Source: Bacteroidaceae bacterium (lineage in GTDB: Bacteria; Bacteroidota; Bacteroidia; Bacteroidales; Bacteroidaceae). Taken from it: a DNA stretch of 64,000 nt. Made by a program: the position numbers and the translations under genes. The DNA lies in assembly GCA_024398405.1 (NCBI GenBank), contig JAKSJE010000001.1, positions 1 to 64,000 of the forward strand. The letters are read 5' to 3'. The notes under the pieces are model-generated. The model ran no database searches. It was given only the letters and a program-made list of their open reading frames with translations, and was not told the origin of the DNA. Positions 1 to 8,814 of the stretch are shown here, one piece after another. Each line of letters opens with the position of its first letter. Within the stretch, counting starts at the first letter, position 1.

Positions 1-51
1 CTGTTCGGAACAAACCTCAAAATCGCAAGAAATGAATTTATAGAACCCACC
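1..51. repeat. Truncated copy A of the ~200-bp TIR repeat
   Basis: These 51 bases match one end of the repeat family seen complete at 38022-38220 and 41486-41685, including the terminal motif TATAGAACCCACC at 39-51. The rest lies beyond the window edge. The terminus sits inside the ECF sigma factor reading frame, so this copy interrupts that gene. No transposase is encoded in the visible copies, so this looks like a non-autonomous mobile element. Confidence 0.8.
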
Positions 52-383
52 TGTATGTCGGAATTGGAGACGAAGTGGCTCATGGCTTGCTCTTCGTCAG
101 GCAGGGGAAGTATATGCCTTCTTGCTCTCAGCTTGTCCAGGCATAGGCGTGCGGCGATGGTGTAAACCCAAGTGGAGAAGTTCTTGCTTTCGTCAAAAAG
201 GTGTATGTTCAACCATATCTTGATAAACGATTCCTGCACGACGTCTTTCGCATCCTCTTCATTGCACAACATCTTCAGCGAAAGCGAATATACCAGATGT
301 TGGTATTGCGTCACGATAGAGCGGAAGGCGTCTTTGTCGCCTTGCTTGCTTTGTTGGACAATATGGGAATCGATCTGAGTCAT
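1..383 (-). CDS. ECF RNA polymerase sigma factor, interrupted by a repeat (partial)
   Basis: Reading from ATG at 383, the product begins MTQIDSHIVQQSKQGD and shows a full sigma-70 region 2 of the extracytoplasmic-function type: the YQHLVYSL and EEDAKDVVQESFIKIW helices and the FSTWVYTIAARLCLDKLR core-binding and -10 recognition segment. After about residue 110, in the linker where region 4 should follow, the frame enters repeat copy A and continues in frame for 17 codons to the window edge (127 codons visible, no stop). If copy A follows its complete relatives, a TGA falls about a dozen codons beyond the edge, leaving a sigma factor without region 4. Such a protein should not recognise a -35 box normally. 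An anti-sigma partner would be expected further left but is not visible. Confidence 0.85.
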   Translation of the reverse strand, partial: MTQIDSHIVQQSKQGDKDAFRSIVTQYQHLVYSLSLKMLCNEEDAKDVVQESFIKIWLNIHLFDESKNFSTWVYTIAARLCLDKLRARRHILPLPDEEQAMSHFVSNSDIQVGSINSFLAILRFVPN

Positions 384-695
384 TTTTCCTTGTGGTCTCT
401 ACTCACTATACGAATGAATACAGCGAAAGTAAAAAACCGAATGAAAAAAAAGGGTGGTTGTTTATGCCACCCTTATCTTCTCACTCTTTGTATGACCTCA
501 TCAGTCTTCCGTTTCTCCGGTGCGACAGAGTTGTGGGTGGGATGCTCACCGCTTGCATCCCCTTCACATGCCCATATCCGCATGTTCGCGTCCTTACGTC
601 TGAGTTTCGTGCCTGGCTCCCTCAGTCGCATGTGCCGAGGTGCCGGGAGCCTTGTCTCGGCAGAACGTGTGTGGTGACGGTTTGCCCCGTGGCGC
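384..695. other. Intergenic stretch between sigma factor and polysaccharide operon
   Basis: Besides the terminator at 450-474, this 312-base gap holds only the upstream region of the sigma factor gene. I see no convincing reading frame on either strand; long plus-strand frames here are overlaps with no recognisable protein. Confidence 0.6.
450..474 (-). terminator. Rho-independent terminator of the polysaccharide operon
   Basis: AAGGGTGG at 450-457 pairs with CCACCCTT at 467-474. On the minus strand the stem is followed by a run of eight T. It lies downstream of the last gene of the operon (stop at 696) and before the sigma factor gene, separating the two units. Confidence 0.85.
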
Positions 696-1757
696 TCAAT
701 AGCCTTTCAGCCTCCTCCACACCCAGTGCCAGATGCGCCAGGGGATTGCCCAAGACGCCTCTTCACCGTAGTGGGTGAGGAGTTCGGCGGAACGAAGGAC
801 ACGCTGGCCGAGGTTGTGCAGGTGTGCGGTGGTGGCGCTCTTCTTGCGTGAGGACGCCGGCCGGTGACGGCCGAAGTTCCCGCCTTCCATGATTTGCCGG
901 TACAGCCATCTGCCTTCCTTCTCGTCGGGCTCGCAGGGCAGAAGACGGGGCTCTGTCCCGAACACTTCCGTCAGCACATACATCACTGCTCCCGCAAATC
1001 TCGCAAGTCCCAAGGCGCGGATGTGTCTCATGGCTGTCGTCTTGTCTTCCGCGGACGAATGTCGCAGCACCATGTCATAGTCCATCATCTGACGCAGTCC
1101 GATGCCTTCGTCGAATACGTGGCGGTAGAGATGTATGAGGATGAACACAAGATTGAATTCCTCGGACGGCACACGGAACCGACCGCTCTGAGGTCGTTCC
1201 CTGCTGACTGTCAGCAGGTAGGTGTCGAAATACTTCTGGAGGTATCTGTTCTTCCTGGGGGAATACATCCATGATGGCGTGAAATGCACTTCAATCACCT
1301 TTCCTTGTATTCTCTTGAAACTCGTGTGATGATAGCAAGTCCGCGTGTTCGGGACGATTTTCCTGACGTATTCCGTTATGGTGTCACGTCTTCTGCTGAG
1401 GCTCAGCCCCGTCTGGTCCGGCCATATCCATATGTCTATGTCGCCTGGCTGGCGGTGGTGTGGGATAGGGTAGTATCTGGCAAGTCCCTGCCCCTTCAGA
1501 ATCATGCTCGGCAGTCCGTCTTCCGCGAATCTGCATGAGATTCTCCAGGCAATCTCGTCAATCAGTTTGTTGTTCTCCTCGATCTTCCCTACAAGGGTGA
1601 GCCATTGTCTGAGTGTGAAGGGGGGGATGCCTCCGAAGTCAGTGAGGCTGTCCTGCACTTCGTCCCATACCACACCCAGTATGGAGTGTCTCTTCGCGAA
1701 GCGGAACAACTCGTCCCAGCCGTCATTGGAGAGTATGTCACGGATGAGTGCCGTCAT
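696..1757 (-). CDS. Nucleotidyltransferase-like protein (NTP_transf_5 type)
   Basis: A 353-residue cytoplasmic protein carrying the signature of the uncharacterised nucleotidyltransferase family PF14907: a KGQGLARYYP segment near residue 106 followed by RQPGDIDIW with its paired acidic residues near 125. Activity and substrate are unknown for this family, which often sits in exopolysaccharide or peptide-modification clusters. Its start overlaps the end of the thioredoxin-like lipoprotein gene by 20 bases, so the two are probably translationally coupled. It is the last gene of the polysaccharide operon, with a terminator 220 bases downstream. The C-terminal third is basic and rich in Arg and Trp. 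Confidence 0.7.
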   Translation of the reverse strand: MTALIRDILSNDGWDELFRFAKRHSILGVVWDEVQDSLTDFGGIPPFTLRQWLTLVGKIEENNKLIDEIAWRISCRFAEDGLPSMILKGQGLARYYPIPHHRQPGDIDIWIWPDQTGLSLSRRRDTITEYVRKIVPNTRTCYHHTSFKRIQGKVIEVHFTPSWMYSPRKNRYLQKYFDTYLLTVSRERPQSGRFRVPSEEFNLVFILIHLYRHVFDEGIGLRQMMDYDMVLRHSSAEDKTTAMRHIRALGLARFAGAVMYVLTEVFGTEPRLLPCEPDEKEGRWLYRQIMEGGNFGRHRPASSRKKSATTAHLHNLGQRVLRSAELLTHYGEEASWAIPWRIWHWVWRRLKGY

Positions 1758-2532
1758 TCCTGTGGTCGATTAGGTCTGCGAAGTCCTCGACGGAGTGCCC
1801 TCTGGCCATGATTGTGCCGTCGGTGCCGATTAGCACGAGCGTCGGGATGCCGACGATGCCGTATTTTATGGTCGGGGAGTTCTCGCGCCCTCCGGTGAAG
1901 ATGACCGGCCATGTGATGCCGAGGTCTTCCATCGCCTTCCTCGTGTTGTCAACGGATTCCTCCCATACGGCCACACTCACGATGTTCACCTTTCCCGTCT
2001 CAGCGAGCGCGAGCAGGTGGTCCTTGATTTCCCTGCGGCATGGCCCGCACCAAGAAGCCCAGAAGTCAACGAGGGTCGCCTTGTCTTCAGTGATGAGACT
2101 GCTGAGCGACAAAGTCTCACCGGTGAGGGCGTCCTCGCCGTCTATCTCCACGAACTGGCTGCCGGCTTGTGTGGTCTGCAAGTTGTAGAGGGCATCGACT
2201 TTCGTCTGTATCACCTGACTGCCGTGGATGAGGTCGGAACTCTCATCATACATGTCAATCATCTCGTCGGGGTTATCGCTAAGTATCAGCATGTTGAGGA
2301 AGGCCTCGTAGCCGATGCTGTCATCCATGTGCTCCTGGTAGGCGTTGAACCATACGGAGTACGACTTGGCCTTGATCTCCTCCGCTGTGAGGGATGGGTT
2401 GTTCATCACTTCTGATAACTGTGCGTCGATGAGCGATTCGGCCTCTTCGAATGTCGTGTTCTTGTCTTTTCGCGGTCCTGCGCACCCAACTGCCAAGGCG
2501 GTCATGATGCAGGCATAGAATAGTTTTCTCAT
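1738..2532 (-). CDS. Thioredoxin-like lipoprotein (TlpA/ResA type)
   Basis: The start chosen is the ATG at 2532, giving MRKLFYACIMTALAVGC, a lipoprotein signal with Cys in a lipobox; the open frame extends 21 codons further upstream without adding anything plausible. The C-terminal half is a thioredoxin fold of the AhpC/TSA-TlpA type with the redox motif WCGPC in DFWASWCGPCRREI, and the cis-proline segment GIVGIPTLVLI. The N-terminal 110 residues form a helical domain typical of Bacteroidota lipid-anchored thioredoxin-like proteins. It should act in the periplasm on disulfides. Its place between a WecG-type transferase and a nucleotidyltransferase-like gene is unusual; a link to polysaccharide assembly is only inferred. 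Confidence 0.85.
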   Translation of the reverse strand: MRKLFYACIMTALAVGCAGPRKDKNTTFEEAESLIDAQLSEVMNNPSLTAEEIKAKSYSVWFNAYQEHMDDSIGYEAFLNMLILSDNPDEMIDMYDESSDLIHGSQVIQTKVDALYNLQTTQAGSQFVEIDGEDALTGETLSLSSLITEDKATLVDFWASWCGPCRREIKDHLLALAETGKVNIVSVAVWEESVDNTRKAMEDLGITWPVIFTGGRENSPTIKYGIVGIPTLVLIGTDGTIMARGHSVEDFADLIDHRNDGTHP

Positions 2533-2560
2533 GGTTTGAATGTTGATTATGTATTGTCTT

Positions 2561-3304
2561 TTACTTCTTGTTTTCCTTCTTTTTGTACTCTTCATACAGT
2601 ATTGCAGGCAGAGTCCTGACTATCATGCCGCATCTGCGGAACTGTTTCCGAGGCTCACGTGTAAGCCTGTACAGAAACTCGAGGTGGCAGTCGGTCATCC
2701 ATCGTGGCGCTCGCTTTTCCGAGACTCCGCTGTGGAACTTGAAGACGGCTCCTACGGCTATCATCACACCTTTTTTAATATATGGCTTCAGCATCGACAT
2801 GAATATCTCTTGTTTCGGTGCTCCGAGAGCCACCCAGATGATGTCGGGCTTGTCGGCGTTCACCATACTGCCGATGGCTGGGTAGTCGAAGTCCTCGACC
2901 TCGCGGTATGGCAGCTCGTGGAACTGCATTGAGGCAATCCTGTCGTCGTATCTTTCTGCGAGATTCTTCCTGAGTGCGTTCAGCACCTCGGCCGAAGTCC
3001 CCATGAAGAACATCCTGTATTTCCTTGCCCTGACGGCATCCTCGAATATCTGGCTCCCGCAATACTGCCTGACCTTCATGCCGTACAGCCATCTGAGGAA
3101 CAGTGGCACCCAACTGCTGTCGCATATCGAGAACATGCTGCCGTCAACCGTGTCGCGGTACGCGGCATTCCGGTGAACCATCTGCAGGATGTTGCCGTCA
3201 GCCACACATACATAGCCAGTCTCGTCGAGTCTTATCTGTTCTTCTATCCTTCGCCAGATGACGGTGGGTGAGAACTCGTATCTTATGTTGAAGTACTCAG
3301 GCAT
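2561..3304 (-). CDS. WecG/TagA/CpsF family glycosyltransferase
   Basis: A 247-residue soluble GT26 enzyme. It shows the family landmarks: a CVADGNILQMVHRN segment near residue 33, the Asp in SICDSSWVP, the IWVALGAPKQE motif near residue 155, and GVSEKRAPRW in the C-terminal third. Family members transfer ManNAcA, GlcNAc or similar sugars from a UDP donor onto an undecaprenyl-linked acceptor at the inner face of the membrane, usually the second sugar of a repeat unit. Its start overlaps the upstream glycosyltransferase stop by 8 bases. The exact sugar cannot be read from the sequence. Confidence 0.88.
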   Translation of the reverse strand: MPEYFNIRYEFSPTVIWRRIEEQIRLDETGYVCVADGNILQMVHRNAAYRDTVDGSMFSICDSSWVPLFLRWLYGMKVRQYCGSQIFEDAVRARKYRMFFMGTSAEVLNALRKNLAERYDDRIASMQFHELPYREVEDFDYPAIGSMVNADKPDIIWVALGAPKQEIFMSMLKPYIKKGVMIAVGAVFKFHSGVSEKRAPRWMTDCHLEFLYRLTREPRKQFRRCGMIVRTLPAILYEEYKKKENKK

Positions 3305-4214
3305 GTCGTTGCTTGCGGTATGATTGCTCTTTCCTCTTGCTCAGTAGGTTGCGCAGATAGCGTATGACGGACTTCCTGTCAATCCGTTGGTAGAGAATCT
3401 CCATGTTAGGATTGATAAAAACCTTGTCGTAGCCGTTTTCTGCCATCTGGAGGCAGATGCTGAAGTGCTCACATCTGGTCTGAATGCCTTCGCCGCTGTT
3501 GGCGATGGCTTTGTACCTCAGTCCTTTGACGGCCTGGCGCCGGTATATAGCCAAGCCTCCGTAGGCCGAGAAGACTCTGACGAACGGCATCCCTTTCCTG
3601 AGTGGAGCGAACATGGAGCGATAGTCGTACAGCTCGTCAATGCGCTGTGGCAGTGATTCCCTGCCATATTCACACAGTGGGTAGGTGTCGTGGTATCGTC
3701 TTCTCAGCAACACAGAGTGTGAGTAGCCATTTGCTGTGATCGCATCCCATTCCCCAGCGTAGCCGAATGAGGTCATCACACCCTCCGCATCAATCCGCGC
3801 GACGTCAAGGTCAACGACGATGAGGTAGTCGTGCTCAAAATCCATGCTGTCCACCAGGTCGAACAGCCTGTTGCGGTAGTCAACATATTTCTGTATCTTC
3901 GCCAGCCTGAAATGAGGTGCGGACGAATAATCCACCTCGATTTCGCCGTATTTCGTCTCGTCGAAGTCGTTGACGGAGACATGGACCTTCCTGTCACTTG
4001 CCGCCCATCTCCTCAGTACGTCTTTGGTGTCGTCAATGCTGTTGTTCTCAAGTACGGCGATTCTGTAGTCCTGGAAGCAGGATACCACGGCTTTGATGGC
4101 GGGAATGTTTCTGGCAAGCTCGCCACCGCAGTCACGGACCATGCCGCATACGACCACGGTCTTGTCGGCTGTGTCCTTCTTCCCTTGCTGGTATAGACCA
4201 TCGAATGTTGTCAT
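3297..4214 (-). CDS. Glycosyltransferase, CAP59-like
   Basis: A 305-residue protein with features of the fungal-type mannosyltransferase family (PF11735/GT69-like): a TVVVCGMVRDCG start, an ENNSIDDTKDVL segment, the metal-binding DLDVAR near residue 140, and a late region with H/E residues before the basic C-terminus. No signal peptide or membrane segment is seen, so it probably works on the cytoplasmic face of the membrane. It lies between a GT4 gene (9 bases upstream) and the WecG-like gene (overlapping), so it presumably adds one sugar of the same surface polysaccharide. The assignment is by motif and order; sugar and linkage are unknown. Confidence 0.7.
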   Translation of the reverse strand: MTTFDGLYQQGKKDTADKTVVVCGMVRDCGGELARNIPAIKAVVSCFQDYRIAVLENNSIDDTKDVLRRWAASDRKVHVSVNDFDETKYGEIEVDYSSAPHFRLAKIQKYVDYRNRLFDLVDSMDFEHDYLIVVDLDVARIDAEGVMTSFGYAGEWDAITANGYSHSVLLRRRYHDTYPLCEYGRESLPQRIDELYDYRSMFAPLRKGMPFVRVFSAYGGLAIYRRQAVKGLRYKAIANSGEGIQTRCEHFSICLQMAENGYDKVFINPNMEILYQRIDRKSVIRYLRNLLSKRKEQSYRKQRHA

Positions 4215-4223
4215 GGCAGGTCG

Positions 4224-5399
4224 CTATTTGAAACTCAGGATGTCGTTCAGTCGCTCTCTCAGCGTGTTGACCGACATTGAGCATGCTGCCCTCGCATGGC
4301 TCTCTATGTCTTCAGGCGCTAACGACAAGGCCTTGTCCATCGCTGAGGCGAACTCCGTCGCCGTCCTGCTGCTGACGACATAGCCGTTCTCTCCGTCCTT
4401 GACCAGGTCATGGGCACTGCTGAAGTCGGTCACAACGCATGGCTTTGAGCAGGCCACTGCCTCGACTAATGATGTTGACCAGCCTTCGGTGTATGATCCC
4501 ATGACGAACAGGTCGCTTGCGTTGAGATATGACGATATGTCGTGCTGTGAAAGACGTCCCGGCAGGAAAGTCCTGCCGCTCAGTCCGCGATGGACGATGT
4601 GCTCCCGGATTCTCTCCTCGTCCTCTCCTTCACCAAGGAAGAAAAGACGGGCTTCGGGATGCTGAGTGACGAAAAGTGCGAAGGCGTCAACCAGCAGTTT
4701 CCAGCCCTTGTACCAGTTCAGCCGTCCGGTCGTGATGACGATTAGGTCATCTTTCCCAAGACCTAATTGCTTCCTGCATCCGGCTTTCGGCATCGGACGG
4801 AATATGTCGGAGTCATATCTGGTGGGGAACTGCGTGATGCGGCTCCTGTCCAGTTGTCCTTTGCTCCTCCTGACGAAACCCTCAATGGTCTCTGAGTCGG
4901 CTGCGGGCAATATCCACCTGACCAGCCTCGCACATCTGAGGAAGTGGCGGTCGTATATGCCCGCCAGGCATCTTGCCCAGCGGTATCGGGATATCCGTAA
5001 TGGATTGCTGACACCAGGCATTATCAGACAGACCTTGTCCAACAGGCTGACTGGCAATGCGAACAGCACTTCAGGAGCCTGTATGATTATTATGTCGAAC
5101 TGCCTGTCCTTGATGATGCGATGGATGTGTTTCCTGACGGATAGATATGCGGAGATTCTCTTGGGGATGACCGGCTTGGAGGAACTGACAACTTCGTTGT
5201 GCAGGTTGAAGAAGTCGTAGTCGTACTTCCCGACGGCACACTTGCCCCATTCCCCCTCGAGCATCGAGCGGTCGGTCCTTATGCCTGCAAGGGCGGCATC
5301 TCCTCGCATCGCTGCCGCGAAGTGCCTCGCGAACGAGAGCTGGCCTCCTGACGGATAGTCAACGTAGTTGCACGTCTCGATGAACAAGATCTTTTTCAT
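4224..5399 (-). CDS. Glycosyltransferase family 4 (GT-B)
   Basis: A 391-residue retaining glycosyltransferase. The N-terminal Rossmann domain opens with KKILFIETCNYVDYPSGG, where an acceptor loop is expected. The C-terminal nucleotide-sugar domain carries ITTGRLNWYKGWKLLVDAF near residue 220, FFLGEGEDEERI, and the catalytic/phosphate-binding stretch GSYTEGWSTSLVEAVACSKP with the expected EGxxxxxxEA pattern. Its start lies inside the last 41 bases of the polymerase gene, suggesting coupled translation. It should act in the cytoplasm, building the lipid-linked repeat unit that the flippase and polymerase encoded upstream would handle. Confidence 0.9.
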   Translation of the reverse strand: MKKILFIETCNYVDYPSGGQLSFARHFAAAMRGDAALAGIRTDRSMLEGEWGKCAVGKYDYDFFNLHNEVVSSSKPVIPKRISAYLSVRKHIHRIIKDRQFDIIIIQAPEVLFALPVSLLDKVCLIMPGVSNPLRISRYRWARCLAGIYDRHFLRCARLVRWILPAADSETIEGFVRRSKGQLDRSRITQFPTRYDSDIFRPMPKAGCRKQLGLGKDDLIVITTGRLNWYKGWKLLVDAFALFVTQHPEARLFFLGEGEDEERIREHIVHRGLSGRTFLPGRLSQHDISSYLNASDLFVMGSYTEGWSTSLVEAVACSKPCVVTDFSSAHDLVKDGENGYVVSSRTATEFASAMDKALSLAPEDIESHARAACSMSVNTLRERLNDILSFK

Positions 5400-6603
5400 G
5401 GCGTATGAGTCTCCTTCTGCGGTTGAGGACCTCGAAGTACTGGTAGAAGATACGTGACAGGACCAAGGAGATGGGGATGGACGATATGTCCCAGTATCCG
5501 TGTGACGTTGACACCTTGACCATCAGGAGGGTGAATGTCAGCAACGTCAGGTGCTTCATGTGCGGCAGATGGCGGTTGATCTTCCTGCTGTTTCTGAGCA
5601 GTGAGAGGATGGTCAGGGAGTAAAGTGCGAGTCCTGTCAGTCCGAAGGTGTAGAGATGGTCGAGCCATCCGTTGTGCGCGCCGATGGCTATGCCGTATTT
5701 CTTGTCCAGCAGGAACTGTACTGTGTTCGTTCCGTGTCCGATGAAGTAATATACAGGGTCACCGTTCCAGAAGTCATTCCATACGATTTTCCAGAAGATG
5801 TTTCGTCCGGAACCGACTGAGTCCTTAAGCATGTCCTCCTGGTTACGCGCCACTATGTTGTCGTACGCTGACGAGATAAGCGGGATGCCGATGATGATGA
5901 GGGCACTGAGAAGGATGATGACATCCTTCGTCTTCACTTTCTTCCAGAAGTAGATGGCGGCGATTGGCACCGTGACAATGGCGGTCAGGGCAGCCGAGCG
6001 TTGTCCGCTGTAGATACAAGCGATAATCAGCAACGAGTAAAGATAGAGTCTGAGTCGCCTGTGGCGTATGGTCAGGGAGAACGGGATGCAGCACACAAGC
6101 ATGAATCCGGCATTGGAGTCAAACAACTCCTCTTCCTCAATGAGGGAGTTATGTTTGTCAACGAGGAGCTTCACCATGACGTAAATGACCTGCACGAAGA
6201 AAATGATGTGCGCAACTCTGTTCGTCTTCTTCTCGTCACGCTTGTAGAAGACGATGAATGTGAAGATGACGAATATGGCGATGTATGACTTCAGAAAGAA
6301 TATGATATTGTCGTGCAGGTTGCTTTCGCCCCAGCAAGGGTAGGGGACGTAGAGCAGGGCGAGGGTCGCATAGCACAGGAACGGCTTGGTGAATGAATAC
6401 TTACGAATGGTGCGTAGGTTGCCTATGGTCATCACGAGGCATGATATGCAGATGATGGCCATGACAGCCTGAGGAAATATGCGATAGCTGTCAGTCTCCT
6501 TCTGGCCATATGGGAAGGCAAGGTCGAGGATGTAATAGGCTATCATCCCCACCGCAAGAATGTGGAGTGATGTGCAACTGCGTCTTCTCAGTCTCTTTCT
6601 CAT
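5359..6603 (-). CDS. O-antigen/exopolysaccharide polymerase-like membrane protein (Wzy type)
   Basis: Start chosen at ATG 6603, where it overlaps the GT2 stop as ATGA; the open frame runs further upstream but only through the GT2 coding region. The 414-residue product is a polytopic membrane protein with about ten to twelve hydrophobic segments and a long central periplasmic loop (around DNIVARNQEDMLKDSVGSG) containing HGTNTVQFLLDKKYG and GAHNGWLDHLY, the pattern of O-antigen ligase/polymerase proteins. Such proteins join lipid-linked repeat units at the periplasmic face of the inner membrane. Polymerase is favoured over ligase because a flippase and several transferases lie in the same operon, but sequence alone cannot decide. 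Confidence 0.8.
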   Translation of the reverse strand: MRKRLRRRSCTSLHILAVGMIAYYILDLAFPYGQKETDSYRIFPQAVMAIICISCLVMTIGNLRTIRKYSFTKPFLCYATLALLYVPYPCWGESNLHDNIIFFLKSYIAIFVIFTFIVFYKRDEKKTNRVAHIIFFVQVIYVMVKLLVDKHNSLIEEEELFDSNAGFMLVCCIPFSLTIRHRRLRLYLYSLLIIACIYSGQRSAALTAIVTVPIAAIYFWKKVKTKDVIILLSALIIIGIPLISSAYDNIVARNQEDMLKDSVGSGRNIFWKIVWNDFWNGDPVYYFIGHGTNTVQFLLDKKYGIAIGAHNGWLDHLYTFGLTGLALYSLTILSLLRNSRKINRHLPHMKHLTLLTFTLLMVKVSTSHGYWDISSIPISLVLSRIFYQYFEVLNRRRRLIRHEKDLVHRDVQLR

Positions 6604-7448
6604 GAGCGGAATGGCGATGTCGTGGTCTCGCCCGCTGCGCCGGACTCTATTCTCCATCCTCGGCGGAGCAGGAGATGATGGTAAATCCACCGGGGTAGTC
6701 CGTGACTCTGGGAACTCATCGCTATGCGACTATAGAGCCATCCCCGGATGACTTGGAGGGAAAGGGATAGGACTGATGCCTGATACCCGTGACTCTTGAG
6801 TATGCGATGGTTCTCCAGGGCGGTCAGACGGAAGTTCCTCATGGCATACCCACCTATTGGGAAAAGTGCGATGTCTTGGTCGATATAGTGGAACCTGCAT
6901 CCACCTTCCATACGGGAAAGCATGAAGTCGTAGTCGGCGCATGACTTGTAGCTTGTGTCGAAAGGGTGGGCTTTATGCAGGTCTGAGCGAATGAATGACG
7001 CTGGATGCAGCACCGGCATGGTCGAGGACTTGACTGCTGAGGCGAGTGCGGGCTTCTGTCTTAGTCTGCCCAGTCTGTTGGTGTAGATGCAGTTGCCATG
7101 CAGTATCTGGGTGTCATCCGGGATGGGGTGGGAGAACACCTCCTTCAACGTGTCGGGTGAGACGAATGTGTCGCCGCTGTTCTTGAAGTGGATCCAGTCG
7201 CCCGTGGCAGCGGCCACGCCCTTGTTCATGGCATCATAGATGCCGTCGTCTTTCTCGGACAGAAAGACTGAGAGCCTGTCTCGGTACTTGCTGATGATGT
7301 CGAGTGTGCCGTCTGTGCTTGCCCCGTCGATAATTATATACTCGATGTTGCCGTATGTCTGTCCCAGTACTGACTGGATTGTCTGCTCGATGGAGCCCTC
7401 TGAGTTGAGGCAGACGGTGATAACCGATATCCTTACTTCCTCCACCAT
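6600..7448 (-). CDS. Glycosyltransferase family 2
   Basis: Start chosen at ATG 7448 (MVEEVRISVITVCLNS); the open frame extends 119 codons upstream, but that part is the overlapping flippase gene. The 282-residue GT-A protein shows the canonical ISVITVCLNSEGSIEQTIQSV opening in two halves, IIDGASTDGT near residue 40, and KNSGDTF where a DXD-like element is expected. It resembles WcaA-type transferases of colanic-acid-like clusters. It overlaps the flippase gene by 16 bases and the polymerase gene by 4. The role is transfer of a sugar from a nucleotide donor onto the lipid-linked intermediate; which sugar is unknown. Confidence 0.88.
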   Translation of the reverse strand: MVEEVRISVITVCLNSEGSIEQTIQSVLGQTYGNIEYIIIDGASTDGTLDIISKYRDRLSVFLSEKDDGIYDAMNKGVAAATGDWIHFKNSGDTFVSPDTLKEVFSHPIPDDTQILHGNCIYTNRLGRLRQKPALASAVKSSTMPVLHPASFIRSDLHKAHPFDTSYKSCADYDFMLSRMEGGCRFHYIDQDIALFPIGGYAMRNFRLTALENHRILKSHGYQASVLSLSLQVIRGWLYSRIAMSSQSHGLPRWIYHHLLLRRGWRIESGAAGETTTSPFRS

Positions 7449-8770
7449 CCTGCCGCGTTGTTTGATAAGAGTTTTGAGACCTGTATCTTCGACAGGACGG
7501 CCTGGACCAGATAGGTCACGGTAGGTACGATGACTATGCCGCTGACTCCGAATGTCCGGCAACTGTAGGTCATGGCTGGCCATGAGATGAGAGCGAAGAG
7601 CAGATAGGTCACGAACTGAATACGAATGAACCCTATGCCGTTTATGATATACATGTATATGTTGCTGAGTGCCTGAGTCATAACGAACACCAGAAGCCAT
7701 GCTGACAATGTGAGGGATATGCTGACTGAGTCGCCTATCCATATCCGATATGCGAATGGCGACACTGCCAGCATGACGACCCCGGCGGCTATGGAGAGCG
7801 CCCACGTCTTCTCAAGGTTCTTCACCATGGTTCTCATCCATGTGAAGTCTCGCTTAGTGTAGGCGTCGGTGAATGCTGACCAGAACGGGGTGATGATTAT
7901 CAGCATGACACTGTAGAGGACATTGAAGTATCTGTATGCCACATTGTACTCAGTGACAGATGCGGCTCCTATTTCTCTTGATATGACGATGTTCATTACC
8001 TGGAAAATGGCAATCATGCACAGGTATATGAGGAAGAAACGAAGCCCAAGACCGAGTATGTCCTTTATCAGACCTACTCTGACTTCTGAGAACCTGGGAC
8101 GTATGACCCTGTACCTCGTGAACAAGAACGCATATGCCGATGCGACAAGCGTGACGATGACTGGTATGCCTGAGAAATACAAAGCCAGATTCAGCAGGCT
8201 TCCGTCGGTGACGTGGGTGAGCAGGAGTATCACTCCTAACGAGGCAAGCTGGCCTGCCGAGTAGATGACCGCGGACTGACCTGGTTTCTGGTCGGCCGTG
8301 AGCAGTGTGCTGAACAGGTTGACTATCATGTTGAGGCAGAAGAAACAGCTGAGTATGTTGAACACCTGTCCCAGCTCCTCCTTGTACGAGTTGCTGACGC
8401 CAAGCACTATGGTCCAGTCGATGTAGTGGTTGCACACGAGCAGTATTGCCAGGACTATGACCATCATCGCTGTTATCGCAAAATAGGCCGTGCTGACATA
8501 TTGCCGCGCCAGTCTGAGGTTGCCGTTTGCCTTGGCTTCGGCGAAACGGTTTCTGAATCCGTTTCCTACTCCTAAATCGAAGAACCCTATCCAGCCGATA
8601 ATCTGCGAGAGTGTCAGCCAGATGCCATAACGGGTCGGATTGACATAGTCGATGGTGACTGATACGAGTAATAGCGATGAGACGATGCTGACCCCTTTCG
8701 CCCCGATGGACAGGAGGATGTTATGCATCGCATTCCTCGTTCTGGATGAGTGGGCTTGTTGTCGTATCAT
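7433..8770 (-). CDS. Polysaccharide flippase (Wzx/MATE-like)
   Basis: A 445-residue membrane protein with about 12 to 14 hydrophobic helices and the N-terminal layout of the polysaccharide transporter family (NILLSIGAKGVSIVSSLLLV, then DYVNPTRYGIWLTLSQ and FFDLGVGNGFRNRF). The GLGNGLRN-like signature in the second helix pair is typical of Bacteroidota Wzx proteins. It should move undecaprenyl-diphosphate-linked repeat units across the inner membrane to the Wzy-type polymerase encoded two genes downstream. It follows ugd by about 45 bases and overlaps the GT2 gene. Confidence 0.9.
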   Translation of the reverse strand: MIRQQAHSSRTRNAMHNILLSIGAKGVSIVSSLLLVSVTIDYVNPTRYGIWLTLSQIIGWIGFFDLGVGNGFRNRFAEAKANGNLRLARQYVSTAYFAITAMMVIVLAILLVCNHYIDWTIVLGVSNSYKEELGQVFNILSCFFCLNMIVNLFSTLLTADQKPGQSAVIYSAGQLASLGVILLLTHVTDGSLLNLALYFSGIPVIVTLVASAYAFLFTRYRVIRPRFSEVRVGLIKDILGLGLRFFLIYLCMIAIFQVMNIVISREIGAASVTEYNVAYRYFNVLYSVMLIIITPFWSAFTDAYTKRDFTWMRTMVKNLEKTWALSIAAGVVMLAVSPFAYRIWIGDSVSISLTLSAWLLVFVMTQALSNIYMYIINGIGFIRIQFVTYLLFALISWPAMTYSCRTFGVSGIVIVPTVTYLVQAVLSKIQVSKLLSNNAAGWWRK

Positions 8771-8814
8771 GTGACGAGTCCGGGTGTGTTGGTCTCGGTG
8801 AGGTTCTTGTGTCC

